A stretch of DNA of 51,214 nucleotides from DASXYG01 sp036502625 (GTDB lineage: Bacteria > Actinomycetota > Actinomycetes > Streptosporangiales > Streptosporangiaceae): assembly GCA_036502625.1 (NCBI GenBank), contig DASXYG010000065.1, forward strand, positions 1 to 51,214, written 5' to 3'. The notes beneath the pieces are model-generated. The model saw only the letters and a program-made list of their open reading frames with translations. It had not been told where the DNA came from and did no database searches. A program made the translations under genes and the position numbers. This document shows positions 8,352-16,576 of this stretch, piece after piece. The first letter of the stretch is position 1, and every line of letters begins with the position of its first letter.

Positions 8352-8404
8352 GACCCCGGGAAGCACACCGTGCGCCGGGGGTCCGGGGAGGCTCGGCCCC
8401 CCGG
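8352..8404. terminator. Two GC hairpins between LysR gene and transporter
   Basis: GACCCCGG (8352-8359) pairs with CCGGGGGTC (8375-8383) with one bulged G, and CCGGGG (8383-8388) pairs with CCCCGG (8399-8404). They lie downstream of the leftward LysR gene and upstream of the transporter, so they could end the regulator transcript or form a leader structure. No U-tract. Confidence 0.35.
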
Positions 8405-8419
8405 GCTAGCACTGAGGTC

Positions 8420-8433
8420 AACGCGTCCGCGTT
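8420..8433. promoter_or_regulatory. 14-bp palindrome upstream of the transporter operon
   Basis: AACGCG, TC, CGCGTT is a perfect inverted repeat in the 8293-8502 gap. It is a possible binding site for one of the two adjacent LysR proteins or another regulator. There is no further support, and GC-rich palindromes arise easily by chance. Confidence 0.3.
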
Positions 8434-8502
8434 TCGGTCATGCAACGCCGCGGCTCATGCGACGGTCAAAGACGTAACCCCGGTCACATCCATCGGCCGT
8501 GC

Positions 8503-9405
8503 CTATAACCGCTGATCCGCGGCGGCTGTGACGAACGCGGCCGCGGCCGGGGACAGCGGTCCCGCGCGGTGCACGATGGCGATCTCGCGGATGGGCGACG
8601 GCTTGGTGGCGCGCACCACCGCGCCGGCCCGCCCCCACGCCTCGGCGAGCGCCGCGGGGAAGAACGCGCCGCCCGCGCCCTCGAACACCATGTTGGCCAG
8701 CGCCTCCAGGTGCCCGCACTCCACCGCGACCCGCGGCACCGCCCCGGCCTGGGCGAACGCCGCGTCCACCGCCGTACGCACCGGCGACCCCTCGGGCGGC
8801 AGCAGCAGCGGCGTGTCGGCGAGACCCGCGAGCGGCACCGGCGCGTCACGGTCCGGGTCGTCCGGCGGGAGGACCAGCCGCAGCTCCTGCGTGCCGAGCG
8901 GCAGCGTGCGCAGCGTCCCGGCGCGTACGGGCAGGTCGGTGAGGCCGAGCTCGCAGACGCCCCGGCGTACGGCGTCGGCGACGTCGCCGTCGGCGTCCGG
9001 CCCCGTCACGCTGACGCGCACGCCCGGATGGCTTTGGTGCAGCCGCCCGGCGATCGGCGCCAGCGGGTCCATGGCCAGCGTGGCGTCCGCGACGATGTCG
9101 ACCCGGCCCACCGCGAGCCGGGTCACGGCGCCCACCGCGCCGCGCGCGGCGTCCAGGTCGGCGAGGATGCGCCGCGCCGGGGCGACCAGCGCGGCGCCCT
9201 CGGGGGTCAGCACCATTGTTCGTTTGTCGCCTCCGGCAACGGGCGCGCGGCCGTCGCGGCGGAACAGCGTCACCCCGATGGACCGCTCGAACCCGCGCAG
9301 CGCCTGCGACAGCGACGGCTGCGAGATGTACAGCGCGGCCGCCGCGCGGGTCACGCCGCCGTGGTCGACCACGGCCAGGAAGTACTCGAGCTGCCTGACG
9401 TCCAT
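8503..9405 (-). CDS. LysR-family transcriptional regulator (downstream member of pair)
   Basis: A 300-residue LysR regulator. The N-terminal winged helix-turn-helix is clear (MDVRQLEYFLAVVDHGG...SQPSLSQALRGFERSIG, about 1-60), followed by a periplasmic-binding-protein-like effector domain (about 90-300). ATG 9405 shares its A with the TGA of the upstream LysR gene, so the two are translationally coupled; a GTG directly before the ATG is an alternative. The final Leu codon before the stop is the rare TTA, which in many actinomycetes ties translation to the bldA tRNA. An insert (APVAGGDKRT) lies between the HTH and linker helix. Together with its twin it probably controls the acyl-CoA genes on both sides. 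Confidence 0.88.
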   Translation of the reverse strand: MDVRQLEYFLAVVDHGGVTRAAAALYISQPSLSQALRGFERSIGVTLFRRDGRAPVAGGDKRTMVLTPEGAALVAPARRILADLDAARGAVGAVTRLAVGRVDIVADATLAMDPLAPIAGRLHQSHPGVRVSVTGPDADGDVADAVRRGVCELGLTDLPVRAGTLRTLPLGTQELRLVLPPDDPDRDAPVPLAGLADTPLLLPPEGSPVRTAVDAAFAQAGAVPRVAVECGHLEALANMVFEGAGGAFFPAALAEAWGRAGAVVRATKPSPIREIAIVHRAGPLSPAAAAFVTAAADQRL

Positions 9406-10319
9406 CACGCGCCCCGCCCGCCGGCGCGCTGGGCGCGCGCCCATTCGAGGGCCAGGTCGACGAACGCACGCCCGGCGGGGGACAGGTCGTCCGTACGGTG
9501 CAGCAGCCGGTACGTACGGTGCACCGGCGGGTCCATGTGCCGTACGTTCAGGCCCAGCGCGGCGGCGCGGCGGGCGCGCGCCGCGGACACGAACGCCGCG
9601 CCCACCCCGGCCAGCACGAACGGGATCAGCGCGTCGCGGTGCTCGGTGATCGCGGCCTCCCGGGTGAAGGCGCGCGCCCCGGCCAGCGTGCGCTCGATGC
9701 GGCCGCGCATGGTCGCGTTGCGCGGCACGGTGACGGTCGGCAGGTCGGCCAGCAGCCGTACGGGCACCGGGTCGGGCCAGTCCGCGCCGGTGTCCGCGGG
9801 CAGCACGAGCTGGATCTCGTGCGAGCCGAGATCGTGGACGCGCAACCCCCTGACGTCCTTGACCTGCGGGTACGCGAGGGCGATCTCGTAGTGGCCGTCG
9901 CGTACGAGGTCGGCCACGTCGTCCTCGTCCCGGTCGCGGAGGTCCGCGATGTGCACGGTGATCTGCGGGTGGCGTTTCCGGAACGCGGCGACCAGCTCGG
10001 CCAGCGGGTACGTGGACACAACGGACCAGGCAAGAATGTCCAGCCGTCCGCTGGACAGCCCCACGAGGTCGTCGAGGACGGCGCGCGCCGCGGCGCCGTC
10101 GCGCAGCACCCGCCGCGCCGGGCCGCGCAGCGCCTCGCCCGCCGCGGTCAGCACCACCCCGCGGCCCACCCGGTGGAACAGCGGCGTGCCGAGCTCGCGC
10201 TCCAGCCCGCGCAGCAGATCCGACAGGGACGGCTGCGCGATGTGCAGCGCACGCGCCGCCCGCGTCACCGAGCCCTGGTCGGCGACCTCGAGGAACCCTT
10301 CAAGCTGCCGTAGCTCCAC
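9405..10319 (-). CDS. LysR-family transcriptional regulator (upstream member of pair)
   Basis: A 304-residue LysR regulator. The N-terminal winged HTH (VELRQLEGFLEVADQGSV...AQPSLSDLLRGLERELG, about 1-58) is followed by the co-inducer domain (about 88-300). GTG 10319 fits the usual family start and follows a G-rich ribosome site; an in-frame ATG at 10355 would add 12 residues and is less likely. It is divergent from the enoyl-CoA hydratase gene, the classical LysR arrangement, with a dyad and a promoter in the 147-bp gap. Its stop overlaps the next LysR start as TGATG. Confidence 0.88.
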   Translation of the reverse strand: MELRQLEGFLEVADQGSVTRAARALHIAQPSLSDLLRGLERELGTPLFHRVGRGVVLTAAGEALRGPARRVLRDGAAARAVLDDLVGLSSGRLDILAWSVVSTYPLAELVAAFRKRHPQITVHIADLRDRDEDDVADLVRDGHYEIALAYPQVKDVRGLRVHDLGSHEIQLVLPADTGADWPDPVPVRLLADLPTVTVPRNATMRGRIERTLAGARAFTREAAITEHRDALIPFVLAGVGAAFVSAARARRAAALGLNVRHMDPPVHRTYRLLHRTDDLSPAGRAFVDLALEWARAQRAGGRGA

Positions 10320-10352
10320 CGCACACCCCCCAGCTCGGTAACCACTCTCCCG

Positions 10353-10386
10353 CATCGGTGAACTGCGGACATAGGCAGGGCCGATG
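10353..10386. promoter_or_regulatory. Dyad in the LysR/hydratase divergent gap
   Basis: CATCGG (10353-10358) and CCGATG (10381-10386) are inverted with 22 bases between. The position between divergent LysR and target genes fits an activator site, but half-sites are short. Confidence 0.35.
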
Positions 10387-10407
10387 AGGGCGAACGGTGG
10401 TTCGTCT

Positions 10408-10437
10408 TTGACCGCGTACGGTGCGGGGCCATCTGAT
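10408..10437 (+). promoter_or_regulatory. Candidate promoter of the hydratase-dehydrogenase operon
   Basis: TTGACC at 10408-10413 is followed after 17-18 bases by ATCTGAT (10431-10437), a fair sigma-70-type pair about 30 bases before the start codon at 10467. Confidence 0.4.
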
Positions 10438-10466
10438 GGGGGCGACGGTCGACGCGGGAGGTGCGT

Positions 10467-11204
10467 ATGGGCGAGCCAGATGCGGACGAGGTGCTGGTCG
10501 AGCGGTCCGGCGGGGTCGCGGCGCTCACCCTGAACCGGCCGCGGCGGCGGAACGCGCTGACCGTGGCGTCCGTACGGGAGCTGACGGGCGCGGTGACGGC
10601 GGCGCTCGGCGACCCGGACGTGGGCGCGGTGCTGCTGCGCGGCGCCGACCACTGCTTCTGCTCCGGCATCGACCTGCGTGCCGCCGACACCGCCGCAGAC
10701 GGTGCGCTCGACCCCGCGTGGTCGGGCCGCTTCCACGACGCGTGGCTCGGGCTGCACCGTACGCTCGCCGCCGCCGACAAGCCGGTGGTGGCCGCGCTGG
10801 AGCGGGCGGCGGTCAACGCGGGGGCCGCGCTCGCGCTGTCCGCCGACCTGCTGGTCGCGGGCCGTACCGCGTTCCTGCAGATCGCCGAGGTGGAGCGGGA
10901 CATGGTCGCGCGGATCAACCTCGCGTGGCTGGTCGCGAAGTACGGCTCGGGACGCGCACTCGACCTCACCCTGACCGGCCGCCGCGCGGACGGCGACGAG
11001 CTGTACCGCCTGGGCATGGCGCACGCCTGCGTCGAGGACGACGCCGTGCTCCACACGGCGGGCGAGCTGGCCACCCGCCTGGCCGGGCTGCCCCGTACGG
11101 GTGTGGCCCAGACGAAACGGCTCGTCCGGGCCCTGGAGCGCGACCACGCGCCGGGGGTGTCCCTGGACCTGGCGTCCGGCGCGGACCTGGGCGGTGCCCG
11201 ATGA
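10467..11204 (+). CDS. Enoyl-CoA hydratase/isomerase family protein
   Basis: A 245-residue crotonase-fold protein. VAALTLNRPRRRNAL, CFCSGIDL and the central helix region ALERAAVNAGAALALSADLLVAG are recognisable, as is AEVERDM at the usual glutamate position. The normal glycine-rich GGG segment of the second oxyanion region is replaced by NAGAALA, so activity may differ from simple hydration. The ATG at 10467 follows GGGAGG; a GTG at 10461 overlaps that site and is less likely. Its TGA overlaps the next start by ATGA, so hydratase and double dehydrogenase are translationally coupled. Confidence 0.85.
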   Translation: MGEPDADEVLVERSGGVAALTLNRPRRRNALTVASVRELTGAVTAALGDPDVGAVLLRGADHCFCSGIDLRAADTAADGALDPAWSGRFHDAWLGLHRTLAAADKPVVAALERAAVNAGAALALSADLLVAGRTAFLQIAEVERDMVARINLAWLVAKYGSGRALDLTLTGRRADGDELYRLGMAHACVEDDAVLHTAGELATRLAGLPRTGVAQTKRLVRALERDHAPGVSLDLASGADLGGAR

Positions 11205-13492
11205 GCCTGGCCCCGACCGAGGAGCAGACCGCGCTGGTCCAGGCGCTGCGCGACTTCCTGGACACCGAGGCCGACGGCGCCCGCGTCCGCACGATCATGG
11301 AGTCGCCGGACGCGCTCGACCTGGAGCTCTGGCGCCGCATGACCAGCGAGCTCGGCATCGGCGGCGCGCTGATCCCCGAGGAGCACGGCGGCGCGGGCCT
11401 CGGCGTCCCGGAGCTAGCCCTGATCATGGAGTGCGCGGGCCGCCACCCGATGGGGCTGCCCCTGCTGTCCCACATGCTGGCCGTAACCGCCCTCACCACG
11501 GTGGCGGATCCCGGCCCCGCGGCCCCGTACCTGCGCACCCTCGCGTCCGAGACCGCCCCCCTGGCCACCGTCATCCCCCCGGCCGCGGCCTCGGGGCCGG
11601 GGGAGCCCGTACGGGCCAGGCGGTCCGGTGCGGAGTGGCACCTCACCGGGGACGCGGAGTTCGTGCTCGACGGGCACGCCGCCGGGCTGCTGCTCGCCGT
11701 CGCGGACACCAGCGACGGGGAGGCGCTGTTCGCCGTGGACGGGGCCGCGTCCGGGGTGGCGCGTGAGCGGCTGGACATGCTCGACCTGACGCGTCCCATG
11801 GCACGCGTGGCGTTCGACGCCGCGCCCGCCGTCGCGCTGTGCGCGCCCGGCGCCGAGCCCCGCATCGCCCGGCTGCTGGACATCGCCGCCGTCGCGCTCG
11901 CCGCGGAGCAGGTCGGCGGCGCGGACCGCTGCTTGGAGCTGAGCGTCGCGCACGCGCGTACGCGGGAGCAGTTCGGCCGTCCGATCGGTTCGTTCCAGGC
12001 GATCAAGCACATGTGCGCGGACCTCCTGCGCGCCATCGAGCCCGCGCGCTCCGCCGTCCACATGGCCGCGCACGCGGCCGCCGCCGACCCCGCCGCGCTC
12101 CCGCCCCTGGCCAGCCTCGTCAAGGCGCACTGCCCCGGCGTGTACGCCGAGGCCGCGTACGCCACCGTCCAGATCCACGGCGGCCTCGGCTATAGCTGGG
12201 AGCACGACGCCCATCTGCACGTCAAGCGGGCCAAGACCGGCGAGGCCCTGTTCGGCGACCCGGCGCGCCACCGCGACCGGCTCATGCTGACCCGCGGCGC
12301 CGGCCACGACGCGTCCGAGTCACCCGACGCCGCCGAGGACGCGGACATCCGGGCGCTGCGCACCGAGGTGCGCGACTGGCTCGCCGCCCACCAGGACCAG
12401 GCCGTACGCGCGAACGGTGCGCACCCGCCGCACCACCACCGCACGTCCGACGAGGAGCGCCGCTGGGTCGGGCTGCTGCGCGAGGGCGGCTGGCTGTGCC
12501 TGTCGTGGCCGCGCGCGTATGGCGGCCGCGGGCTCGGCGAGCTGGCGTGCCTCGCGGTCATCGAGGAGTTCGCCCGCGCCGGCGTGCAGCGCCCGCACCT
12601 CGGGATGGGGGAGACGCTGGTCGCCCCCGCGATCCTCGGCCACGGCACCGAGGAGCAGAAACGCCGCCTGCTGCCGCGCATCCTGTCCGGCGAGGACGTC
12701 TACTGCCAGGGCTTCTCCGAACCCGGCTCCGGCTCCGACCTCGCGAGCCTGCGCACGAAGGGCGTCGTGGACGGCGACGAGCTGGTCGTCGACGGCCACA
12801 AGATCTGGACGTCCGGCGGCGCCCAGGCGACCATGATGTTCCTCCTGTGCCGTACGGACCCCGACGCCGAGCGCCACCGCGGCCTTACGTACGCGCTGGT
12901 CCCGATGGCCGGCAACGGCATCGACGTCCGCCCCATCCGGCAGATGGCCGGCGGCGCCGGGTTCTGCGAGGAGTACATCGACGGCGCCCGCACCCCGCTG
13001 GACAACGTGATCGGCGGCCTGGGCAACGGCTGGCGCGTCGCGATGACGACGCTCGGGGCCGAGCGCGCGGGCGAGGTCACCACGCAGTACTTCGGCTACC
13101 GCCAGGAGTACGACCACCTGGCATCCCGCCTGAACGGACTAGGCCGCCTCGCCGACCCCCTGGTCCGCGACGAGCTGGCGTCCCTGCTGGTCCGCGTCGA
13201 GCTGATGCGCTGCCACGGCCGCCGGGTGGCCGACAAGCTCCGCGCCGGCCAGGACGTCCGCACGCTCCTGGCGATCGACAAGCTCAACTGGTCGGAGTTC
13301 CACTGCGACTTCGGCGCCGCCGCCCTCTCCCTCCAGGGCCTGCCCGGCCTCCTCCGCCCCACGGCCGACGAATACCAGGTAGACGATTTCCAACGCACCT
13401 TCCTGGAAAGCCGAGGCCGCCGAATAGCAAGAGGCACCAACCAGATCCAACGCAACATAATCGCCGAACGCGCCCTATCCCTCCCGAAGTAA
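11201..13492 (+). CDS. Fused tandem acyl-CoA dehydrogenase (two ACAD domains)
   Basis: A 763-residue protein holding two full acyl-CoA dehydrogenase-like domains. Domain one (about 1-365) has EEHGGAGLGVPELALIME, ARTREQFGRPIGSFQAIKH and IHGGLGYSWEHDAHLH. After a short acidic linker (about 366-377), domain two (378-763) has GFSEPGSGSDLASLRT, DGHKIWTSGGAQ and a GTNQIQRNIIAERAL ending. In mycobacterial sterol degradation, two different FadE chains form alpha2-beta2 enzymes, and FadE34-type proteins carry both in one chain; this gene looks like that single-chain form. It probably desaturates a bulky or branched acyl-CoA. ATGA overlap with the upstream hydratase gene shows co-translation. Confidence 0.9.
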   Translation: MSLAPTEEQTALVQALRDFLDTEADGARVRTIMESPDALDLELWRRMTSELGIGGALIPEEHGGAGLGVPELALIMECAGRHPMGLPLLSHMLAVTALTTVADPGPAAPYLRTLASETAPLATVIPPAAASGPGEPVRARRSGAEWHLTGDAEFVLDGHAAGLLLAVADTSDGEALFAVDGAASGVARERLDMLDLTRPMARVAFDAAPAVALCAPGAEPRIARLLDIAAVALAAEQVGGADRCLELSVAHARTREQFGRPIGSFQAIKHMCADLLRAIEPARSAVHMAAHAAAADPAALPPLASLVKAHCPGVYAEAAYATVQIHGGLGYSWEHDAHLHVKRAKTGEALFGDPARHRDRLMLTRGAGHDASESPDAAEDADIRALRTEVRDWLAAHQDQAVRANGAHPPHHHRTSDEERRWVGLLREGGWLCLSWPRAYGGRGLGELACLAVIEEFARAGVQRPHLGMGETLVAPAILGHGTEEQKRRLLPRILSGEDVYCQGFSEPGSGSDLASLRTKGVVDGDELVVDGHKIWTSGGAQATMMFLLCRTDPDAERHRGLTYALVPMAGNGIDVRPIRQMAGGAGFCEEYIDGARTPLDNVIGGLGNGWRVAMTTLGAERAGEVTTQYFGYRQEYDHLASRLNGLGRLADPLVRDELASLLVRVELMRCHGRRVADKLRAGQDVRTLLAIDKLNWSEFHCDFGAAALSLQGLPGLLRPTADEYQVDDFQRTFLESRGRRIARGTNQIQRNIIAERALSLPK

Positions 13493-13619
13493 CCCACCCC
13501 GCCCCCTCACCGCCGCCCTGCGGCATCGTGTCTACGGCCGAGGGCGAGGTGCGGCGCTGGCCAGCCACTGTGTGGCCGAGTCGCTTACAAGAGGCGGTGG
13601 GGCGGGAGAGGATTCAGGG

Positions 13620-14051
13620 CTACGCCGGGGTGGGGTGGAACAGGGTGGGGTTGGTGGACAGGGACTCCAGGTGGGCTATCGGGTTCGGGAGCAGGCGGCG
13701 GGTTGTCAGGTTCAGGAGGCCGCCTGTGCCGGTGATCTCGGCGGCAAGGACGCCGTCCGTGCGGTGGAGGGTGTGGGCGACGGTGAAGGTCTTCTCGCTC
13801 CTGGAGGTGTAGGCGCAGGTCACGTCCACCGTGTCGCCGTCGCGGAGCTCGTTGTGGAAGCGGATCGTCAGTTCCAGGACCACGGTGCCCATGCCGGACT
13901 CCGCCAGGGCGGTGCCGGAGATGCCGGCCGCCTTGAGGAACTCCCACCTCGCGTGCTCGCCGTACTGCATGTACACGGCCTGGTTCACGTGGCCGTTCAT
14001 GTCCAGCTCGTAGCCGCGCACGGTGACCCGTGCCGCGAACGCGTCCGCCAT
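13620..14051 (-). CDS. Acyl-CoA thioesterase, hotdog fold (4HBT)
   Basis: A 143-residue hotdog-fold protein of the YbgC/4-hydroxybenzoyl-CoA thioesterase type. The motif YELDMNGHVNQAVYMQYGEHAR (about 14-35) carries the Asp and His region of the family active site, followed by FHNELRDGDTVDVT. It should hydrolyse an acyl-CoA thioester. ATG 14051 has GGGAGGCAGGGA upstream. It converges on the fused dehydrogenase gene, so a link to the same pathway is plausible but not proven by operon structure. Confidence 0.85.
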   Translation of the reverse strand: MADAFAARVTVRGYELDMNGHVNQAVYMQYGEHARWEFLKAAGISGTALAESGMGTVVLELTIRFHNELRDGDTVDVTCAYTSRSEKTFTVAHTLHRTDGVLAAEITGTGGLLNLTTRRLLPNPIAHLESLSTNPTLFHPTPA

Positions 14052-14286
14052 TCCCTGCCTCCCGTCGCCGTACGGAGGCAGCGTCTCACTCCGGGCAGGC
14101 GCCGGTACGCGGCGGGTTCTGGGTTCAATTCTTGATGATCGGCGGCCGCGATCAGGGGCGGGCTTCCGGATTCGCGTTCATGGCCTGAACGGAATGGCTG
14201 GGTTCGGCCAGTTTTGAGTTCATGTCTTGATTTGATCTTCGCGGCGGCTTTTGATCAACGCACCCCGAGCCCCCCAGGAGCCCGTC

Positions 14287-16536
14287 ATGAAAATGCGGAT
14301 CTCCGCCGCCGCGACGGTTCTGATCGTCGCGTCCGGCCTGGGCCTGGCCGCCACCGGCGCCAGCGCCCAGCAGAACCAGCCGTCCGCCCCCGTCCGCTAC
14401 CTCGACGCCCGCGCGCCCATATCCGCGCGGGTATCCGACCTCCTCAGGCGCATGACGCTGCAGGAGAAGATCGGCCAGATGGCGCAGCCCGCCGTCTACA
14501 CGATGATGGGCGACTGCCAGTGGTCCGGCGGCGCCCTCGTCGAGTCGTGCATGAAGCACGAGCTCGGCGACCTGAAGGTCGGCTCGGTGCTGTCCGGCGG
14601 CGGGGAGGCGCCGCAGAGCAACACCCCGAAGGACTGGGCCGAGATGGTCAACACCGTGCAGAAGTACGCGATCGACCATTCACGCCTGCGCATCCCGATC
14701 GTGTACGGCGTCGACGCGGTGCACGGGCACAACAACGTGCTGAACGCGACGAAGTTCCCGCAGCAGATCGGCGTGGGCGCCACCTGGGACCCGGACGTCG
14801 CGAAGGCCATGGGCGTGTCCACCGCGACGGCCGTGAAGGCGACCGGCCCGCAGTGGGACTTCGCGCCCGTCGAGGACCTGTCGCGGGACACCCGCTGGGG
14901 CCGCTACTACGAGACGTACTCCGAGGACCCGTACCTCGCGGGCACGCTGGCCGCGGCGAACGTCCAGGGCCTGCAGAAGTCCGGCCAGGTGTCGGCGACG
15001 GTGAAGCACTTCGCCGGCTACTCCTCGCCTTTCGCGGGCCACGACCGTACGGAAGCGCACATCGACATGCGCTACCTCCAGGACTACTTCCTGCCCGTCT
15101 ACAAGTCGGCCGTGGACGCCGGCGCCGACACGCTCATGGTCAATTCGGGCTCGATCAACGGGGTGCCGGGCCACGCCTCGCACTATCTGCTCACGGACGT
15201 GCTCCGCAAGCAGTGGGGGTTCAAGGGCGTCGTGGTCAGCGACTGGGGCGACGTCCACAGCCTGCAGACCGCGTACCACCTCAGCGATGACTACGCCGGC
15301 GCGGTGGCCATCGCCGTCAACGCGGGCGTCGACATGGGCATGCTGCCGCCGGGCGACGTCGACGGGTTCGTCCAGGGCCTGACCGACGACGTCAAGAACG
15401 GCAAGGTGTCCCGCTCCCGCATCGACGAGGCGGTCGGCCGCATCCTCACGCAGAAGTTCAAGCTCGGCCTGTTCGAGCACCCGTACGTCGACCCGGCCAA
15501 GGCGGACAAGGCCGTCATCGGGGCCGACAAGGACCTCGCCGTGAAGGCCGCGACCGAGTCGCAGACGCTGCTGAACAACGACGGCGGGAAGCTGCCGCTG
15601 TCGACGTCGAGCAAGCTCGTCGTCACCGGCCCGTCCGCGGACTCCATCGCGAACCAGGACGGCGGCTGGACCATCCAGTGGCAGGGCATCCCGGACGGCA
15701 CCACCGACACCGGGACCACCCTCTACCAGGGCATCAAGAAGCTCGACCCGAACGCGTCCCTGGTCACCGATCCCGATGACGCGGTGAGCAAGACCGCCGA
15801 CGCGGACGCCGCCGTCGTGGTGGTCGGCGAGAAGCCGGGCGCGGAGGGCACCAACGACAGCGAGACCCCGGCGCTGGCCGACGACCAGCAGGCCCTGGTC
15901 GACCGGCTCCAGGCCACCGGCAAGCCCGTCGTCGTGGTGGTCGTCGCGAGCCGCCCGCTGGTCCTCGGCAAGGCCGCGGACGCCAAGCAACTCCTCATGT
16001 CATGGCTGCCGGGCAGCGAGGGCGGCACGGCCGTGGCGAACGTCCTGTTCGGCAAGGCCAACCCGTCGGGGCGGATGCCGGTGTCGTGGCCGAAGAGCAC
16101 CGGCGACGAGCCGATGTTCTACCAGCAGTTCCCCGGCACGAACGCGGGCACCAGCTCCTCGTACGACCCGCTGTACAAGTTCGGCGCCGGCGAGTCGTAC
16201 ACCACGTACGCGGTCAAGGGCGTCACGGCGTCCGGCTCCGGCACCGTGAAGGTCGGCGTCACCGTGGCGAACACGGGCGGGCGCGACGGCGACATGGTCG
16301 TCCCCGTCTACGCCCAGCCCCCGTCCGGGAGCCCGCTCCAACCGCCGAACCGGCTCGTCGCGTTCACCCGCGTGTCGCTCAAGGCCGGCGAGTCCAAGCA
16401 GGTCGCGCTGTCCTTCCCGGCGTCGCGCCTGGCGGTGACCCAGGGCGACATCACCGGGATGGGCACGCGGAAGGTCGTCCCCGGCGCGTACAAGATCGTC
16501 GCCGGTGACCAGTCGGCCACCGTGACCCTGCACTAG
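14287..16536 (+). CDS. Secreted family 3 glycoside hydrolase (beta-glucosidase / exo-beta-glucanase type)
   Basis: A 749-residue exported GH3 enzyme. Residues 1-28 are a Sec signal peptide (KMRISAAATVLIVASGLGLA, cleavage near ASA-QQ). The N-terminal TIM barrel (about 40-400) has GVDAVHGHNN, KHFAGY (240-245) and VVVSDWGD with the nucleophile Asp at 319. The second domain (about 430-630) has VVVVGEKPGAEGTND, whose Glu is the likely acid/base in exo-glucanase-type GH3, and a fibronectin III-like domain closes the protein. It likely releases glucose from beta-glucans or cello-oligosaccharides outside the cell. ATG 14287 follows AGGAGC. The 235-base upstream region is locally AT-richer but shows no clear operator. 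A hairpin lies just after the stop. Confidence 0.9.
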   Translation: MKMRISAAATVLIVASGLGLAATGASAQQNQPSAPVRYLDARAPISARVSDLLRRMTLQEKIGQMAQPAVYTMMGDCQWSGGALVESCMKHELGDLKVGSVLSGGGEAPQSNTPKDWAEMVNTVQKYAIDHSRLRIPIVYGVDAVHGHNNVLNATKFPQQIGVGATWDPDVAKAMGVSTATAVKATGPQWDFAPVEDLSRDTRWGRYYETYSEDPYLAGTLAAANVQGLQKSGQVSATVKHFAGYSSPFAGHDRTEAHIDMRYLQDYFLPVYKSAVDAGADTLMVNSGSINGVPGHASHYLLTDVLRKQWGFKGVVVSDWGDVHSLQTAYHLSDDYAGAVAIAVNAGVDMGMLPPGDVDGFVQGLTDDVKNGKVSRSRIDEAVGRILTQKFKLGLFEHPYVDPAKADKAVIGADKDLAVKAATESQTLLNNDGGKLPLSTSSKLVVTGPSADSIANQDGGWTIQWQGIPDGTTDTGTTLYQGIKKLDPNASLVTDPDDAVSKTADADAAVVVVGEKPGAEGTNDSETPALADDQQALVDRLQATGKPVVVVVVASRPLVLGKAADAKQLLMSWLPGSEGGTAVANVLFGKANPSGRMPVSWPKSTGDEPMFYQQFPGTNAGTSSSYDPLYKFGAGESYTTYAVKGVTASGSGTVKVGVTVANTGGRDGDMVVPVYAQPPSGSPLQPPNRLVAFTRVSLKAGESKQVALSFPASRLAVTQGDITGMGTRKVVPGAYKIVAGDQSATVTLH

Positions 16537-16550
16537 TGCGTACGGGCCCC

Positions 16551-16576
16551 GCCCCTGCGGTCTAGAGCCGCAGGGG
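16551..16576. terminator. Bidirectional terminator between glucosidase and P450 genes
   Basis: GCCCCTGCGG (16551-16560) and CCGCAGGGGC (16567-16576 region) form a perfect 10-bp stem; the loop TCTAGAG contains the P450 stop codon, so the right arm is also coding for the P450 C-terminus. It can serve both convergent genes. Confidence 0.6.

Noticed and set aside
4573..8409. Uninterrupted 1278-codon frame on the + strand
   Set aside because: It is antisense to clear ligase and transporter genes, is Arg/Gly/His-rich and has no family motifs; long empty frames are normal opposite GC-rich genes.
14052..14286. CebR-type operator upstream of the GH3 gene
   Set aside because: The known TGGGAGCGCTCCCA palindrome is absent; only weak TTGATC/GATCAA matches were found.
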